Positions 44,125 to 53,046 of a stretch of DNA of 64,000 bases are shown in pieces (within the stretch, counting starts at the first letter, position 1; every line of letters begins with the position of its first letter). The notes beneath the pieces were generated by a model. It was not told the origin of the DNA, did no database searches, and was given only the letters and a program-made list of their open reading frames with translations. The translations under genes were made by a program, and so were the position numbers. Source of the stretch: Desulfobacterium sp. (lineage in GTDB: Bacteria; Desulfobacterota; Desulfobacteria; Desulfobacterales; Desulfobacteraceae); NCBI GenBank assembly GCA_016342325.1, contig JAEINR010000009.1, forward strand, positions 1 to 64,000, given 5' to 3'.

Positions 44125-47100
44125 ATGGGAAATAACTTAGAGCGAACAGAACGAAAAGGGGCTGTGTCATGGATGGCCGGCAACAGCGTGGCAGCCAATC
44201 TCTTGATGGTGATCCTCCTGGTGGGAGGGCTCTTCATGGGCAGCAAGATCAAGCAGGAGGTGTTCCCGGCGTTTGAGATCGGGATCGTCAACGTCTCGGT
44301 GAGCTATCCTGGGGCAAGCCCGGAAGAGGTGGAGCGGGGCATTGTCCTTGCCGTTGAAGAGGCGGTCCAGGGCCTGGACGGGCTGGACGAGATGCGGTCA
44401 ACGGCCTTTGAGGGCCATGCCCGGATCTCCCTTGAGGTGCTCGAGGATGTGGATGTGAGGCGCTTTGCCCAGGAGGTGGAGAGCGAGATAGACGCCATCA
44501 CCTCGTTCCCGGACGAGGCTGAGACGCCCATGGTTTCCGTGGCCACCCGCCGCCGCCAGGTGGTCTCCTTTTCCCTGTTCGGCGATGTTTCCGAGAACGT
44601 TTTAAGGGACAGGGCCGAGCTCCTGCGGGAGATGCTTCTCCAGGACCCCGCCATTACCCAGGTGGAGCTCAATGGGGTTCGGGATTACGAGATCCACATT
44701 GAAGTGCCCCAGGAGAACCTGAGGCGTTACAATTTAACCCTTGCCAAGATCGCCGCCACCATTGCCGACGCTTCCATTGAACTGCCCGGGGGAAGCCTGA
44801 AGACCTCCGCCGGCGAGATCATGGTGCGCATGAAGGAGCGGCGGGAGGTTGCCAGGGAGTATGCAAAGCTTGCCGTCATCACCCTTGACGACGGGGCAAG
44901 GGTACTTCTCGAGGATATTGCCGTTATCACGGAGGGGTTTGAAGACTCCAACAACCATGCAAGCTTTAACGGCAAACCTGCGGTCATGCTCGAGGTGTTC
45001 CGGGTGGGGGACCAGAAACCGGTGGTGGTGGCAGACGCTGCCAAGGCAGGCATTGCACGGTTTAAACAGTCGTTGCCCCCGGGGATCGACGTGGCCATGA
45101 TCCATGATCGGTCGGAAATCTTCAGCCAGCGGGCGGCCCTGCTGGCCAAGAACGGTTACATGGGCCTGGGCCTGGTGTTTCTCTTCCTGGCCCTGTTCCT
45201 GGATATCCGCCTTGCCTTCTGGGTCTCTTTGGGGATTCCCATTTCTTTGCTCGGCTCCTTTCTCCTGCTGCCCCTGACCGATTTTTCCATTAACATGGTT
45301 TCCATGTTCGCCTTTATCGTTACCCTCGGTATTGTGGTGGATGACGCCATTGTGGTGGGGGAGAACGTCTATCACTACCGCCAGAAGGGCGTGCCGTTTC
45401 TGGATGCCGCCATCCAGGGTACCCGGGAGGTGGCCGTGCCCGTGGTGTTCAGCATCCTCACCAATATCGTGGCGTTTTTGCCCATCATGTTCGTTCCCGG
45501 CACCATGGGTAAATTTTTCAAGATCATTCCCGTGGTGGTGATCACGGTATTTATTGTCTCCCTTGTGGAGAGCCTCTTTATCCTGCCGGCCCATCTTGCC
45601 CATGGGAAAACAGGCTCCGAGAGTAAGGTGATGGGGTGGATCATTGCCCGGCAGCAGCGGATCAGCCAGGGGCTTGTCTCGTTTGTGGAGCGGGTTTACG
45701 TCCCTTTTTTGGGCCGGGTGTTGCGGAAGCGATACACCTGCCTTGCCGTTGCCGTTGCCATCCTCCTCATCGTGGGGGGCTATATTAAAAGCGGCCGGAT
45801 CACCACCACCCTCATGCCCCGGGTGGAATCCGACTATGCCTATGTCACGGCCTCCCTTCCCAGCGGCAGTTCAAAAGAGCGGGTGTCATCGGTATTGGAG
45901 CGCATCAGCGCTGCGTCCCGAACGGTGATCAAAGAAAACGGCGGCCAGGCCCTGTCCCGGGGATTCTTCTCCCATGTGGACGACAACGTGATCACCTCAA
46001 GGATTATGCTGACCCCGGGGGATGTCCGGCCCATCCACACCTCCGAAGTCACGGATCTGTGGCGGAAAAAACTCGGCCCCATCCCCGGCCTGGAATCCAT
46101 CACCTTTCAGGCGGATCGGGGCGGACCCGGTTCCGGCACCTCCTTGAACATGGAGCTGAGCCACCGGGAGATCGATACCCTCAGGGCAGCCAGCAAAGCC
46201 CTGGCCCGGGAGCTTGCCACCTTTCCCACCACCCGGGACATGGATGACGGATCGGCCCGGGGAAAACAGCAGTTTGACTTTACCATGCTTCCCCTGGGGG
46301 AGATGATGGGGCTCAAGGCCAGGGATGTCGCCCTTCAGGTGCGCCACGCCTTTTACGGGGCCCAGGCATTGAAGCTCCAGCGGGGACGGAACGAGGTAAC
46401 GGTGAGGGTGCGCCTGCCCGAGCAGGAGCGGACCTTTGAACATAATCTGGAGACCCTCATGGTGCGAAATTCGGCGGGCCAGGAGGCGCTGTTGCGGGAG
46501 GTGGTTGCCATGGAGCGGGGCAGGGCCTACACCTCGGTTGATCGCCGGGACGGACGCAGGATCTCCACGGTTTCTGCCAATGTGGTGCCACGGAACGAGA
46601 CAAGCCGTCTCATCGCCGTGCTCCAGGAGGAGATCCTTCCCCGTATCCAGCACGACTATCCCGGGCTGACCTGCAAGTTCCAGGGCCGCCAGGCCGACAT
46701 GCGGGAGAGCACGGAAAGCCTCATTTCGGGCCTGCTGATGGCCCTTTTCGTCATATACGCCCTTCTGGCCGTGCCCTTCCGGAGCTATGTTCAGCCCCTG
46801 GTCATCATGGCGGCCATCCCCTTTGGTCTTGTCGGGGCCGTCATCGGCCACATCCTGCTTGGTTACTCCCTCTCCCTCATGAGCCTGTTCGGCCTTGTGG
46901 CCCTCTCCGGGGTTGTGGTGAACGATTCCCTCGTGATGATCGATTTTGCCAATCGTCGCAGGAACAGCGGCATCCCAGCCCAGGAGGCGATCCTTGCGGC
47001 AGGCAAGCAGCGGTTCCGTCCCATCCTTTTGACCACGCTGACCACCTTTGGGGGGCTGGCCCCCATGATTTTTGAGACGTCCCGCCAGGCACGGTTCATG

Positions 47101-47274
47101 GTGCCCATGGCTATTTCTCTTGGGTTTGGGATCCTCTTTGCCACCCTCATCACCCTGGCCCTGGTGCCCACCTTTTACATGGTGGTGGAGGATTTTCGGG
47201 GGCTTTTCAGGGAAGAGGCCCCGGACGAGGCAGACGCCCGGATAATGGAACGGAAAGCCCAGGAGCAGTTTTGA
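44125..47274 (+). CDS. RND family efflux permease
   Basis: About 1050 residues from ATG 44125 (a GTG two codons earlier is possible). TM1 is VAANLLMVILLVGGLFMGSKI. The TM4 proton-relay pair is in FIVTLGIVVDDAIVVGENVYHYR; the second-half equivalent is LFGLVALSGVVVNDSLVMIDF. The long periplasmic loops and the SYPGASPEEVERGIVLAVEEAV motif match the AcrB-like multidrug group rather than the CusA metal-ion group. With the upstream sensor and sigma genes this suggests toxic organics or envelope stress, not only metal ions. Last gene of the operon. Confidence 0.95.
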   Translation: MGNNLERTERKGAVSWMAGNSVAANLLMVILLVGGLFMGSKIKQEVFPAFEIGIVNVSVSYPGASPEEVERGIVLAVEEAVQGLDGLDEMRSTAFEGHARISLEVLEDVDVRRFAQEVESEIDAITSFPDEAETPMVSVATRRRQVVSFSLFGDVSENVLRDRAELLREMLLQDPAITQVELNGVRDYEIHIEVPQENLRRYNLTLAKIAATIADASIELPGGSLKTSAGEIMVRMKERREVAREYAKLAVITLDDGARVLLEDIAVITEGFEDSNNHASFNGKPAVMLEVFRVGDQKPVVVADAAKAGIARFKQSLPPGIDVAMIHDRSEIFSQRAALLAKNGYMGLGLVFLFLALFLDIRLAFWVSLGIPISLLGSFLLLPLTDFSINMVSMFAFIVTLGIVVDDAIVVGENVYHYRQKGVPFLDAAIQGTREVAVPVVFSILTNIVAFLPIMFVPGTMGKFFKIIPVVVITVFIVSLVESLFILPAHLAHGKTGSESKVMGWIIARQQRISQGLVSFVERVYVPFLGRVLRKRYTCLAVAVAILLIVGGYIKSGRITTTLMPRVESDYAYVTASLPSGSSKERVSSVLERISAASRTVIKENGGQALSRGFFSHVDDNVITSRIMLTPGDVRPIHTSEVTDLWRKKLGPIPGLESITFQADRGGPGSGTSLNMELSHREIDTLRAASKALARELATFPTTRDMDDGSARGKQQFDFTMLPLGEMMGLKARDVALQVRHAFYGAQALKLQRGRNEVTVRVRLPEQERTFEHNLETLMVRNSAGQEALLREVVAMERGRAYTSVDRRDGRRISTVSANVVPRNETSRLIAVLQEEILPRIQHDYPGLTCKFQGRQADMRESTESLISGLLMALFVIYALLAVPFRSYVQPLVIMAAIPFGLVGAVIGHILLGYSLSLMSLFGLVALSGVVVNDSLVMIDFANRRRNSGIPAQEAILAAGKQRFRPILLTTLTTFGGLAPMIFETSRQARFMVPMAISLGFGILFATLITLALVPTFYMVVEDFRGLFREEAPDEADARIMERKAQEQF

Positions 47275-47331
47275 CAGCCGGGCTCAATAATAGCTGTTCG
47301 TGGACGCTTTGCGTTTCTTTTCCATGGGCGG

Positions 47332-48423
47332 TTATTCCGCTACCGGGCCATCATCCCTTCCAAACAGCGTTGCAAAAACAGCCAGTTCTTCCAGGCCGAA
47401 GTCCGTTCCATACTGTAAGGCAACGTCTGCCAGGTCAGTGCCATCAATATCATCGTCACTGTCAAAATCAGTTTTAAGAATTTCATCAGCACCTATATCT
47501 ATTTTGTAGCCCTGGGGTCTTTTGTCTCCATCAATGTCTGTAAAAAAATATGGATTCAGAGGATCTAATCGTCCTTTATCAATACACGGTGAGGAAAAAT
47601 CAAGATGGAAATCATTATTGTCCGGGTCCATGAAAACAGGATCTTCGGCAATATTATTATTATTTAAATCAATTTCCGGAAAATTAGAATATTCTTTTGT
47701 AATTGAACTTTCTGACCCGGAAGCAATAAAAGAATCCGCATTATTACCCCATATTATGCTGTTCATAATATGGATTGAAGAATTCCCTGATGCAGAAATA
47801 ACGCCACTGGAAGAAAAATCGTTTCTACTGAATGTACAGTTTGTCAGATTAACCGTTGTATTTATCCTGCTGTATACGGCATTGCCGGAAAATGTAGCCG
47901 TATTTTCAAACACGATACAATTGATAAAAGAAGGTGAAGAATCATCGCCACTATTTGAACCGCAACTGATTGCACCGCCGTATTCCGCTCTGTTATTTTG
48001 CAAACGACAGTTTGCGATAACGGGGGAGGATGAATACCCAACATGTATGGCACCGCCAAACCCCCACCTTACAAATCCATTTTGAATCGTAAATCCTGAA
48101 AAAACAGACTCTGGGCTTTCACCATTAGAAAAAGTAATGCCTCTCTTCGGAGAGTCCCAGGACCCCTCACAGTCAATGATACAATTTTCAGGTCCGTTTA
48201 TGGATTTTACGATAATTGCCTTGCCGTTAAATGAAAGGCTTCTGTTATTACCTCCTGTGTAGATGCCATCATCTACCAAAACCGTATCTCCATTTTTGGC
48301 AGCATTAATTCCTTCCTGAATGGTTGGGTGATCGCCAGGGACGGTTATGACACTGGCCAAGGAATTTGAAATCCCTAGTGTTGTAACGATAACAAATGTG
48401 ATGGTCTGAAGAATCATTCTCAT
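47332..48423 (-). CDS. secreted right-handed beta-helix protein with dockerin-like tail
   Basis: About 363 residues from the ATG at 48421-48423 (AAGGA 11 bases upstream), beginning a signal peptide (ILQTITFVIVTTLGISNSLAS). The mature part opens with ITVPGDHPTIQEGINAAKNGDTVLVDDGIY, the usual entry to pectate-lyase-like beta helices. Short repeats such as SGFTIQNGF, NCRLQNN, NCIVFENT and NCTFSRN follow. The end has DSDDDIDGTDLADVA, a calcium-binding dockerin- or EF-hand-like loop. Such proteins bind or cleave surface carbohydrate; catalytic residues are not recognisable. The gene is visibly AT-rich against its neighbours, suggesting transfer. Confidence 0.83.
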   Translation of the reverse strand: MRMILQTITFVIVTTLGISNSLASVITVPGDHPTIQEGINAAKNGDTVLVDDGIYTGGNNRSLSFNGKAIIVKSINGPENCIIDCEGSWDSPKRGITFSNGESPESVFSGFTIQNGFVRWGFGGAIHVGYSSSPVIANCRLQNNRAEYGGAISCGSNSGDDSSPSFINCIVFENTATFSGNAVYSRINTTVNLTNCTFSRNDFSSSGVISASGNSSIHIMNSIIWGNNADSFIASGSESSITKEYSNFPEIDLNNNNIAEDPVFMDPDNNDFHLDFSSPCIDKGRLDPLNPYFFTDIDGDKRPQGYKIDIGADEILKTDFDSDDDIDGTDLADVALQYGTDFGLEELAVFATLFGRDDGPVAE

Positions 48424-48598
48424 TCTCTTTAATTCCTTTATAATTATTGATATATGGAATCTGAACTGCACCCGGATCGGAAGAAAGAAAGGCAAACCAC
48501 TACGTCGCCTCAGTCATCTTTTTTTATAGGCGATAAAGAATCAGGTTGCCCCTTCACCCTGTGGAAACCTCTTTCTCTCCATGGGGGTGGGGTGGGGA

Positions 48599-49438
48599 TC
48601 ATCGCGGTGGGGGGACTGGCGCTTTGTTCTTAACGGGAATTCCATCTGTAACAGTGGGCTTTTTCGTGGATGAGGTCTTTTCAAGTCCCTGGTTGAAAAT
48701 TTGAATCAAGCTGTGGCTCTCTTTGGAGACTTTAGGCATGATCAAATGAAGTGTGGAAGCGTTCAGGGGGGTTGCATGGTGGGTGAAGAGACTGGCTTGC
48801 TCTTTGGGCAGGATTTGGGACAGGGTGTAATAACCACTCTCTTTTTCCATGGGAGAGATGTCGATGCGTCCTGCGAGGATTTTACGAAGGTTTTGCTCCA
48901 GGCTGACGGTTTCATCCACCAGTAGATTTCCTTCAGCCACTGCCCGGTTGAATGCGGGGTCATAATCGAATCCGATAATGGTTCCGATGCGGATGCCGGC
49001 CAGGTCTTTCGGGGTTTTCCACTGGAAAGAGAAATCCTTCATGTGGAAAAAAACCACTGAAACATCAAGAACCGCTTTACTGTATAAAAAATGGACCTCC
49101 CGTTCTGCCGTTCGTCGCCAGAGGATGGTTCCGTCCGCCTTTCCGAACTTGGCAAGCTCGAAGGCGCGTTTCCAGGGGACAAACTTGAAGTTGACCTGAA
49201 ATCCCATTTCACCAAAGGCTTTGCGAACGATTTCGCAGGCAATGCCCCCGTTTTTTTTGTTCTGGTTGGTGAAAGGGCGCCACAGGCCCGTGGTGATAGT
49301 GAGAATTTTTTCGGAGCGCACATCCTGTAACGTCTGATCTGCCTGGACTGGGAAACTCCAAATTATGGAGGAGAGAACAATCATAAAAAGGAGGAGGATT
49401 TGTCCTGACCCACTGGAACATTTGAATGTCTGGTTCAT
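48599..49438 (-). CDS. periplasmic solute-binding protein (family 3 type)
   Basis: 279 residues from the ATG at 49436-49438, which opens a signal peptide (LLLFMIVLSSIIWSFPVQA); a start 13 codons earlier is possible but neither has a good ribosome-binding site. The mature protein has LTITTGLWRPFTNQNKKNGGIACEIVRKAF, VNFKFVPWKRAFE and DLAGIRIGTIIGFDYDP, typical of the SBP_bac_3 fold for amino acids and small ligands. No permease or ATPase is nearby, so it may be an orphan sensor or receptor. It ends in a proline-rich tail. Confidence 0.84.
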   Translation of the reverse strand: MNQTFKCSSGSGQILLLFMIVLSSIIWSFPVQADQTLQDVRSEKILTITTGLWRPFTNQNKKNGGIACEIVRKAFGEMGFQVNFKFVPWKRAFELAKFGKADGTILWRRTAEREVHFLYSKAVLDVSVVFFHMKDFSFQWKTPKDLAGIRIGTIIGFDYDPAFNRAVAEGNLLVDETVSLEQNLRKILAGRIDISPMEKESGYYTLSQILPKEQASLFTHHATPLNASTLHLIMPKVSKESHSLIQIFNQGLEKTSSTKKPTVTDGIPVKNKAPVPPPR

Positions 49439-49802
49439 GGTAAAAATATCCGTAACCGGTAAGGTTTCGAAAGTCATTTTGAAGAAGAGGACCTTTTCAG
49501 AATTGAGTTTACAATAATTAACAGGACATAGATACTTTTTTTTGCTGTTTTTTCCGAGGCTTGCAGGGAATGTGACGTTTAGGCTTCCTTGGGCACTGGG
49601 TTGATGGGACAGCTATCCTGCCTCCTAACAAGGCAAATTGGTAGCCTCTTTTGGCACCCGATTCTCTTTTCGTCCCCCATTGACAAAAAGAGTGCATCTC
49701 TTCATTATGTCCGGGAAAGGGTGGCACCGGTAAACTTAGGTTATGCTTGGGGTTGTCTGGCTTTGCCCTTGAATGGTTTTAACACTCCAGGGAGAATTAT
49801 CC
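49439..49802. other. intergenic region between solute-binding and AraC genes
   Basis: About 360 bases with no convincing gene. AGGGAGA at 49789-49795 serves the AraC gene start. No clear promoter, tRNA or repeat was recognised; the middle (49590-49700) is rich in short C and T runs. Confidence 0.45.
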
Positions 49803-50642
49803 GTGGGAGAGGTTACAAAGGACAAGGCCCGGCTGTGGAAACCGGAGAATGCAAACGGGGTTTCCCTGTTCAAGGCGGAGTTCCACCAATTTTCCTTCCG
49901 GAAACACACCCATGATGATTTCGCCATCGGTGTGATCGAGGAGGGGGCCCAGCGCTTCTTCCACGGCGGGGGATCCCATGTGGTGGTCGGCGGGGACATG
50001 ATCACCGTGAACCCGGACGAGGTCCACGACGGAGAGACTGCCCATGCCGGGGGGTACCGCTACCGCATGACCTATATCCACCCGGACATGGTGGGGGAGA
50101 TCCTGTCGGAACTCTTTGACCATGGCAGCGCTTTTTCCTGGTTTAAGGCCCCCATGACCTATGACCGGCAGCTTTCGTCATGCCTGTGCTACGCCCATCG
50201 GTTGATGGAGCAGGGCGGTAACAATTCCATGGAGGCCCAGACCTGCCTGATGCGGGTGGTGGCGGAGACCTTTCTCCGGTACGGGGAGGATCGAAGGTCA
50301 CCCCGCCCCGTCGGAAAAAGCCGGGAGGCGGTGGGGAAGGCCTTGGAGCACATCAGGCGGCACGCTGCCGAAAACATCTCTTTGGAAGAGATCTCAACGG
50401 TGGCGGGGCTCTCCCGGTACCATTTCCTTCGTCGGTTCAAGGCCACCACCGGCCTTGCCCCCCACGCCTATCTGATCCAGCAACGGGTGGCCCTGGGCAA
50501 AAAGGCCATTGAGGAAGGGGAATCCCTGGCGGATGCCGCCCTCCGGTCCGGGTTCTCCGACCAGAGCCATTTTTCCCGCCGTTTCAAGGCGTTCCACGGC
50601 TTTACGCCCGGCCAGTACCGGAAATCCCTGGGATTTCGCTGA
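49803..50642 (+). CDS. AraC-family transcriptional regulator
   Basis: 279 residues from the GTG at 49803, chosen because AGGGAGA lies eight bases upstream; an ATG ten codons earlier is possible. The N-terminal cupin-like ligand domain shows HTHDDFAIGVIEEGAQ, GGDMITVNPDEVHDG and YRYRMTYIHPD, the effector pocket pattern of the AraC-binding family. The C-terminal double helix-turn-helix has LEEISTVAGLSRYHFLRRFKATTGLAPHAYL and DAALRSGFSDQSHFSRRFKAFHGFTPGQYR. It precedes azlCD by 95 bases on the same strand and probably controls them. Confidence 0.93.
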   Translation: MGEVTKDKARLWKPENANGVSLFKAEFHQFSFRKHTHDDFAIGVIEEGAQRFFHGGGSHVVVGGDMITVNPDEVHDGETAHAGGYRYRMTYIHPDMVGEILSELFDHGSAFSWFKAPMTYDRQLSSCLCYAHRLMEQGGNNSMEAQTCLMRVVAETFLRYGEDRRSPRPVGKSREAVGKALEHIRRHAAENISLEEISTVAGLSRYHFLRRFKATTGLAPHAYLIQQRVALGKKAIEEGESLADAALRSGFSDQSHFSRRFKAFHGFTPGQYRKSLGFR

Positions 50643-50736
50643 CAGACATTTTTTGCTTAAAACAGCAATTTTGTTCAAGACCTGGCGCTTTGTCTCCTGC
50701 TATTCTTCCTGTCAATGAAAGATAAGGAGATACGTT

Positions 50737-51444
50737 ATGATGAAGTTTTTCAGGGCCGGATTTGTTGAAAACCTCCCGGTGGCTCTCAGTGTGGCCGCCT
50801 ATGGGAGTGTCTTGGGTATCCTGGCCGCCCAGAAGGGGATCGCTTGGCCGGCGCTTATGGCCATGAACCTGTTCCTTTTTGCAGGGTCTGCACAGTTTGT
50901 GATGGTGGAAATGTGGGTCTCTCCGTTGCCGGTGGTGGAGATCACCATGGCGGTGCTGGCCATCAACCTGCGGTACCTGCTGATCGGGGCATCCCTGCAC
51001 CCGGTGTTTAAAGGAAAAACCCCTAGGGAAAAATGTTTGATGATGCACCTGGTGGCGGATGAGAACTGGGCCATGACCATGGCCGCCCACCAGCGGGGTG
51101 AGGCAAGCCCCCTTTTTCTTTTGGGGGGCGGCGTGTGCGTCTGCGCCTTCTGGTGCATGGGCACCCTGCTCGGCCATGGAATGGGGGCGGTGATCGAAAG
51201 TCCCGAGGCCTACGCCCTGGACTTTGCCTTTATCGCGGTGTTCACGGCCCTTGCGGTGAGCATGTGGCGGGGACGGCAGGAGGTGTTGCCCTGGCTTGTG
51301 GCTGCGGCCTGTGCCGTGATAGCCGAGAAACTGCTGCCCGGGAAATGGTATATCATCATCGGCGGCTTTAGCGGGGCCCTGGTGCCGGCGCTTCTGTCCT
51401 CCGGTGAAACCCATGAAAAAAAGGTGGTCCATGATGTCAGGTGA
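50737..51444 (+). CDS. azlC: branched-chain amino acid exporter subunit AzlC
   Basis: 235 residues with several membrane helices and the AzlC core: ENLPVALSVAAYGSVLG, NLFLFAGSAQFVMVEMW, INLRYLLIGASLHPVF and DENWAMTMAAHQRGE. The AzlC/AzlD (YgaZ/YgaH) pair exports valine, leucine or isoleucine analogues and related amino acids. AAGGAGATACGTT lies before the ATG. The small partner gene overlaps its end by about ten bases. An AraC-type regulator directly upstream is a common arrangement for this pair. Confidence 0.93.
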   Translation: MMKFFRAGFVENLPVALSVAAYGSVLGILAAQKGIAWPALMAMNLFLFAGSAQFVMVEMWVSPLPVVEITMAVLAINLRYLLIGASLHPVFKGKTPREKCLMMHLVADENWAMTMAAHQRGEASPLFLLGGGVCVCAFWCMGTLLGHGMGAVIESPEAYALDFAFIAVFTALAVSMWRGRQEVLPWLVAAACAVIAEKLLPGKWYIIIGGFSGALVPALLSSGETHEKKVVHDVR

Positions 51445-51745
51445 TTTTGATATGGCGGTGGGGGTGACCATCGCGGCGGCGGCCCTGGTGACCTATGCCC
51501 TGAGAATCAGTGGGCTGCTTTTGGCCGGCCGCCTGCCCCAAACGGGTCGGTTCAAGGTGTTTTTGGATACCCTTCCCGGAACCATCCTGCTTTCCCTGGT
51601 GGTGCCGGGGATTCTGGCCGAAGGGGTCTGGGGGGGCGTGGCCGCTCTTGCCACGGGCCTGATCACCCGCCTGACCGGGAACCTCTTTTTCGCCATGCTG
51701 GTAGGGGTGGGAATCATCGCGGTGCGGCGGCAACTTGGGTTATAA
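51434..51745 (+). CDS. azlD: AzlD family protein, branched-chain amino acid exporter small subunit
   Basis: 103 residues from the ATG at 51434, which has AGGTGG six bases upstream; an in-frame ATG one codon earlier is nearly as good. Three or four membrane helices include VGVTIAAAALVTYALRISGLLLAGRLP, LPGTILLSLVVPGILAEGVWGGVAAL and NLFFAMLVGVGIIAVR, with the conserved Y-T/R-P pattern. It overlaps the end of azlC and forms the two-component exporter with it. Confidence 0.9.
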   Translation: MSGDFDMAVGVTIAAAALVTYALRISGLLLAGRLPQTGRFKVFLDTLPGTILLSLVVPGILAEGVWGGVAALATGLITRLTGNLFFAMLVGVGIIAVRRQLGL

Positions 51746-51852
51746 GCGGGTCGTTCCATTAACCCAACAATCTTTATAAGCCCCTCATCAGCGAAAATGG
51801 CCGGGATGGGGCAGATTCCTGCATATCGGAACCGTTGATATGAAAGGGAAAA

Positions 51853-52836
51853 TTAGGAAAAGATAATTCTATTATTGTCTGGGAAACCCATTGCTGTATT
51901 TGGACAACTATCCATGGACGGTTTAGACTCTATCAAGTCAGTTACAGAATTTAACCAACTTGAACTTGGGCCAATTTTTTTAACCAGGAACCAAAGCACA
52001 CAAATCATGCCATAATTTCTCTTTAATGCATTCCTATTAAGATTCAGGGCATTAAAATATGTATTGTCTAATACGGGAAGAGGATTACGAAAGGATTGAT
52101 TCCAAATCCTTGTATGATGGGCACATCTATTCCGAAGAATATTAATTTCTTGCAACCATGTTTTTAATACTACCGGATTCGAAATACTTAGTCTCGACGA
52201 TATTTTGTTCTGATATTTGCGATTAAGATTTTCAAAGTATTTGGACATGGTTCCAAAATCCCAAGCTTCAACAGCTACCCAAATCGGTATGGGCTTGGAA
52301 TTCGATAGGTGCCACTTTATACACTCTTCACGGCTTTTTTTTATTTTGTTTGAGTGGCTTATTTTCCACTCTTTCCAAAAGTTCCTATTTTTGTTGTTTT
52401 TGCGGTCATACCAGTCCTGACATTTTTTAGGATTAATAAACGCTTGATTTTCGTAGGCAAGAGGATCATGATATCCTACCTCATGAGCGATAACAGAACG
52501 AACCTGGATTTCAATTCGTTCAATTGCGTCGAGCATTAACAACCTGAGCTTTTTATCAAAAAGGTACAACTTGATGATATCGCTGAAATTGATGTTTTTC
52601 TGAAAGGTATCTTCCCTTAACCGCTTGCCATTTCGTGTGTTTATAACCTGTTGGCCGTTTGTGTCTTTTTTAAATTCACGACAAGGATACCAGAACCCGC
52701 TCAGCCTGTAATAACCAATTTGCGAGAGTTTTCTTTCAGCACGGTTTTTATCCGGTACTATCATTCCTCTTTTTTCCAAAATATCAACCAATTGAGTGTA
52801 GCTTTGATGGGGCTTGGGAGGAGAAAATGAGGTCAT
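51853..52836 (-). CDS. Abi family abortive-infection protein (HEPN RNase-like)
   Basis: 327 residues from the ATG at 52834-52836. A longer frame is excluded because the likely promoter lies inside it. The N-terminus SPPKPHQSYTQLVDILEKRGMIV and IGYYRLSGFWYPCRE are Abi_2 (AbiD/AbiF) signatures. The C-terminal LRNRCAHHTRIWN fits the HEPN R-x4-H active site, so it is a candidate phage-induced ribonuclease toxin. Abi_2 proteins abort phage infection by killing or arresting the cell. Strongly AT-rich with codons unlike the neighbours and no partner gene, so probably acquired. Confidence 0.87.
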   Translation of the reverse strand: MTSFSPPKPHQSYTQLVDILEKRGMIVPDKNRAERKLSQIGYYRLSGFWYPCREFKKDTNGQQVINTRNGKRLREDTFQKNINFSDIIKLYLFDKKLRLLMLDAIERIEIQVRSVIAHEVGYHDPLAYENQAFINPKKCQDWYDRKNNKNRNFWKEWKISHSNKIKKSREECIKWHLSNSKPIPIWVAVEAWDFGTMSKYFENLNRKYQNKISSRLSISNPVVLKTWLQEINILRNRCAHHTRIWNQSFRNPLPVLDNTYFNALNLNRNALKRNYGMICVLWFLVKKIGPSSSWLNSVTDLIESKPSMDSCPNTAMGFPDNNRIIFS

Positions 52837-52892
52837 TATATAAATCAATACCCTCTTAAAACAAGAAGGCCCAAACGTAGTACCGAACAAGT

Positions 52893-52918
52893 CGGTAGCA
52901 GAGGTTCGGGCACAGTTG
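52893..52918 (-). promoter_or_regulatory. hairpin in abi leader
   Basis: CCGAAC with GTTCGG forms a six-base stem around a 14-base loop just after the predicted transcription start of the abi gene. It may affect abi mRNA or serve as an operator. Function inferred from position only; ends are approximate. Confidence 0.4.
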
Positions 52919-52923
52919 AGCAT

Positions 52924-52953
52924 AAAATAACAATATTCTTGGTTGTTTGTCAA
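52924..52953 (-). promoter_or_regulatory. promoter for the abi gene
   Basis: Minus strand TTGACA (52948-52953), 18-base spacer, TATTTT (52924-52929). The transcription start would be near 52917, about 80 bases before the ATG. Confidence 0.58.
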
Positions 52954-53046
52954 TATTTGTTTTTACGCCTCAAGATTATGGGCAACATTGAAGGGTCTGG
53001 TGAATTTTCTTGCAAAAATTGGTGATTTTAGGCATAAATCTCGTTC

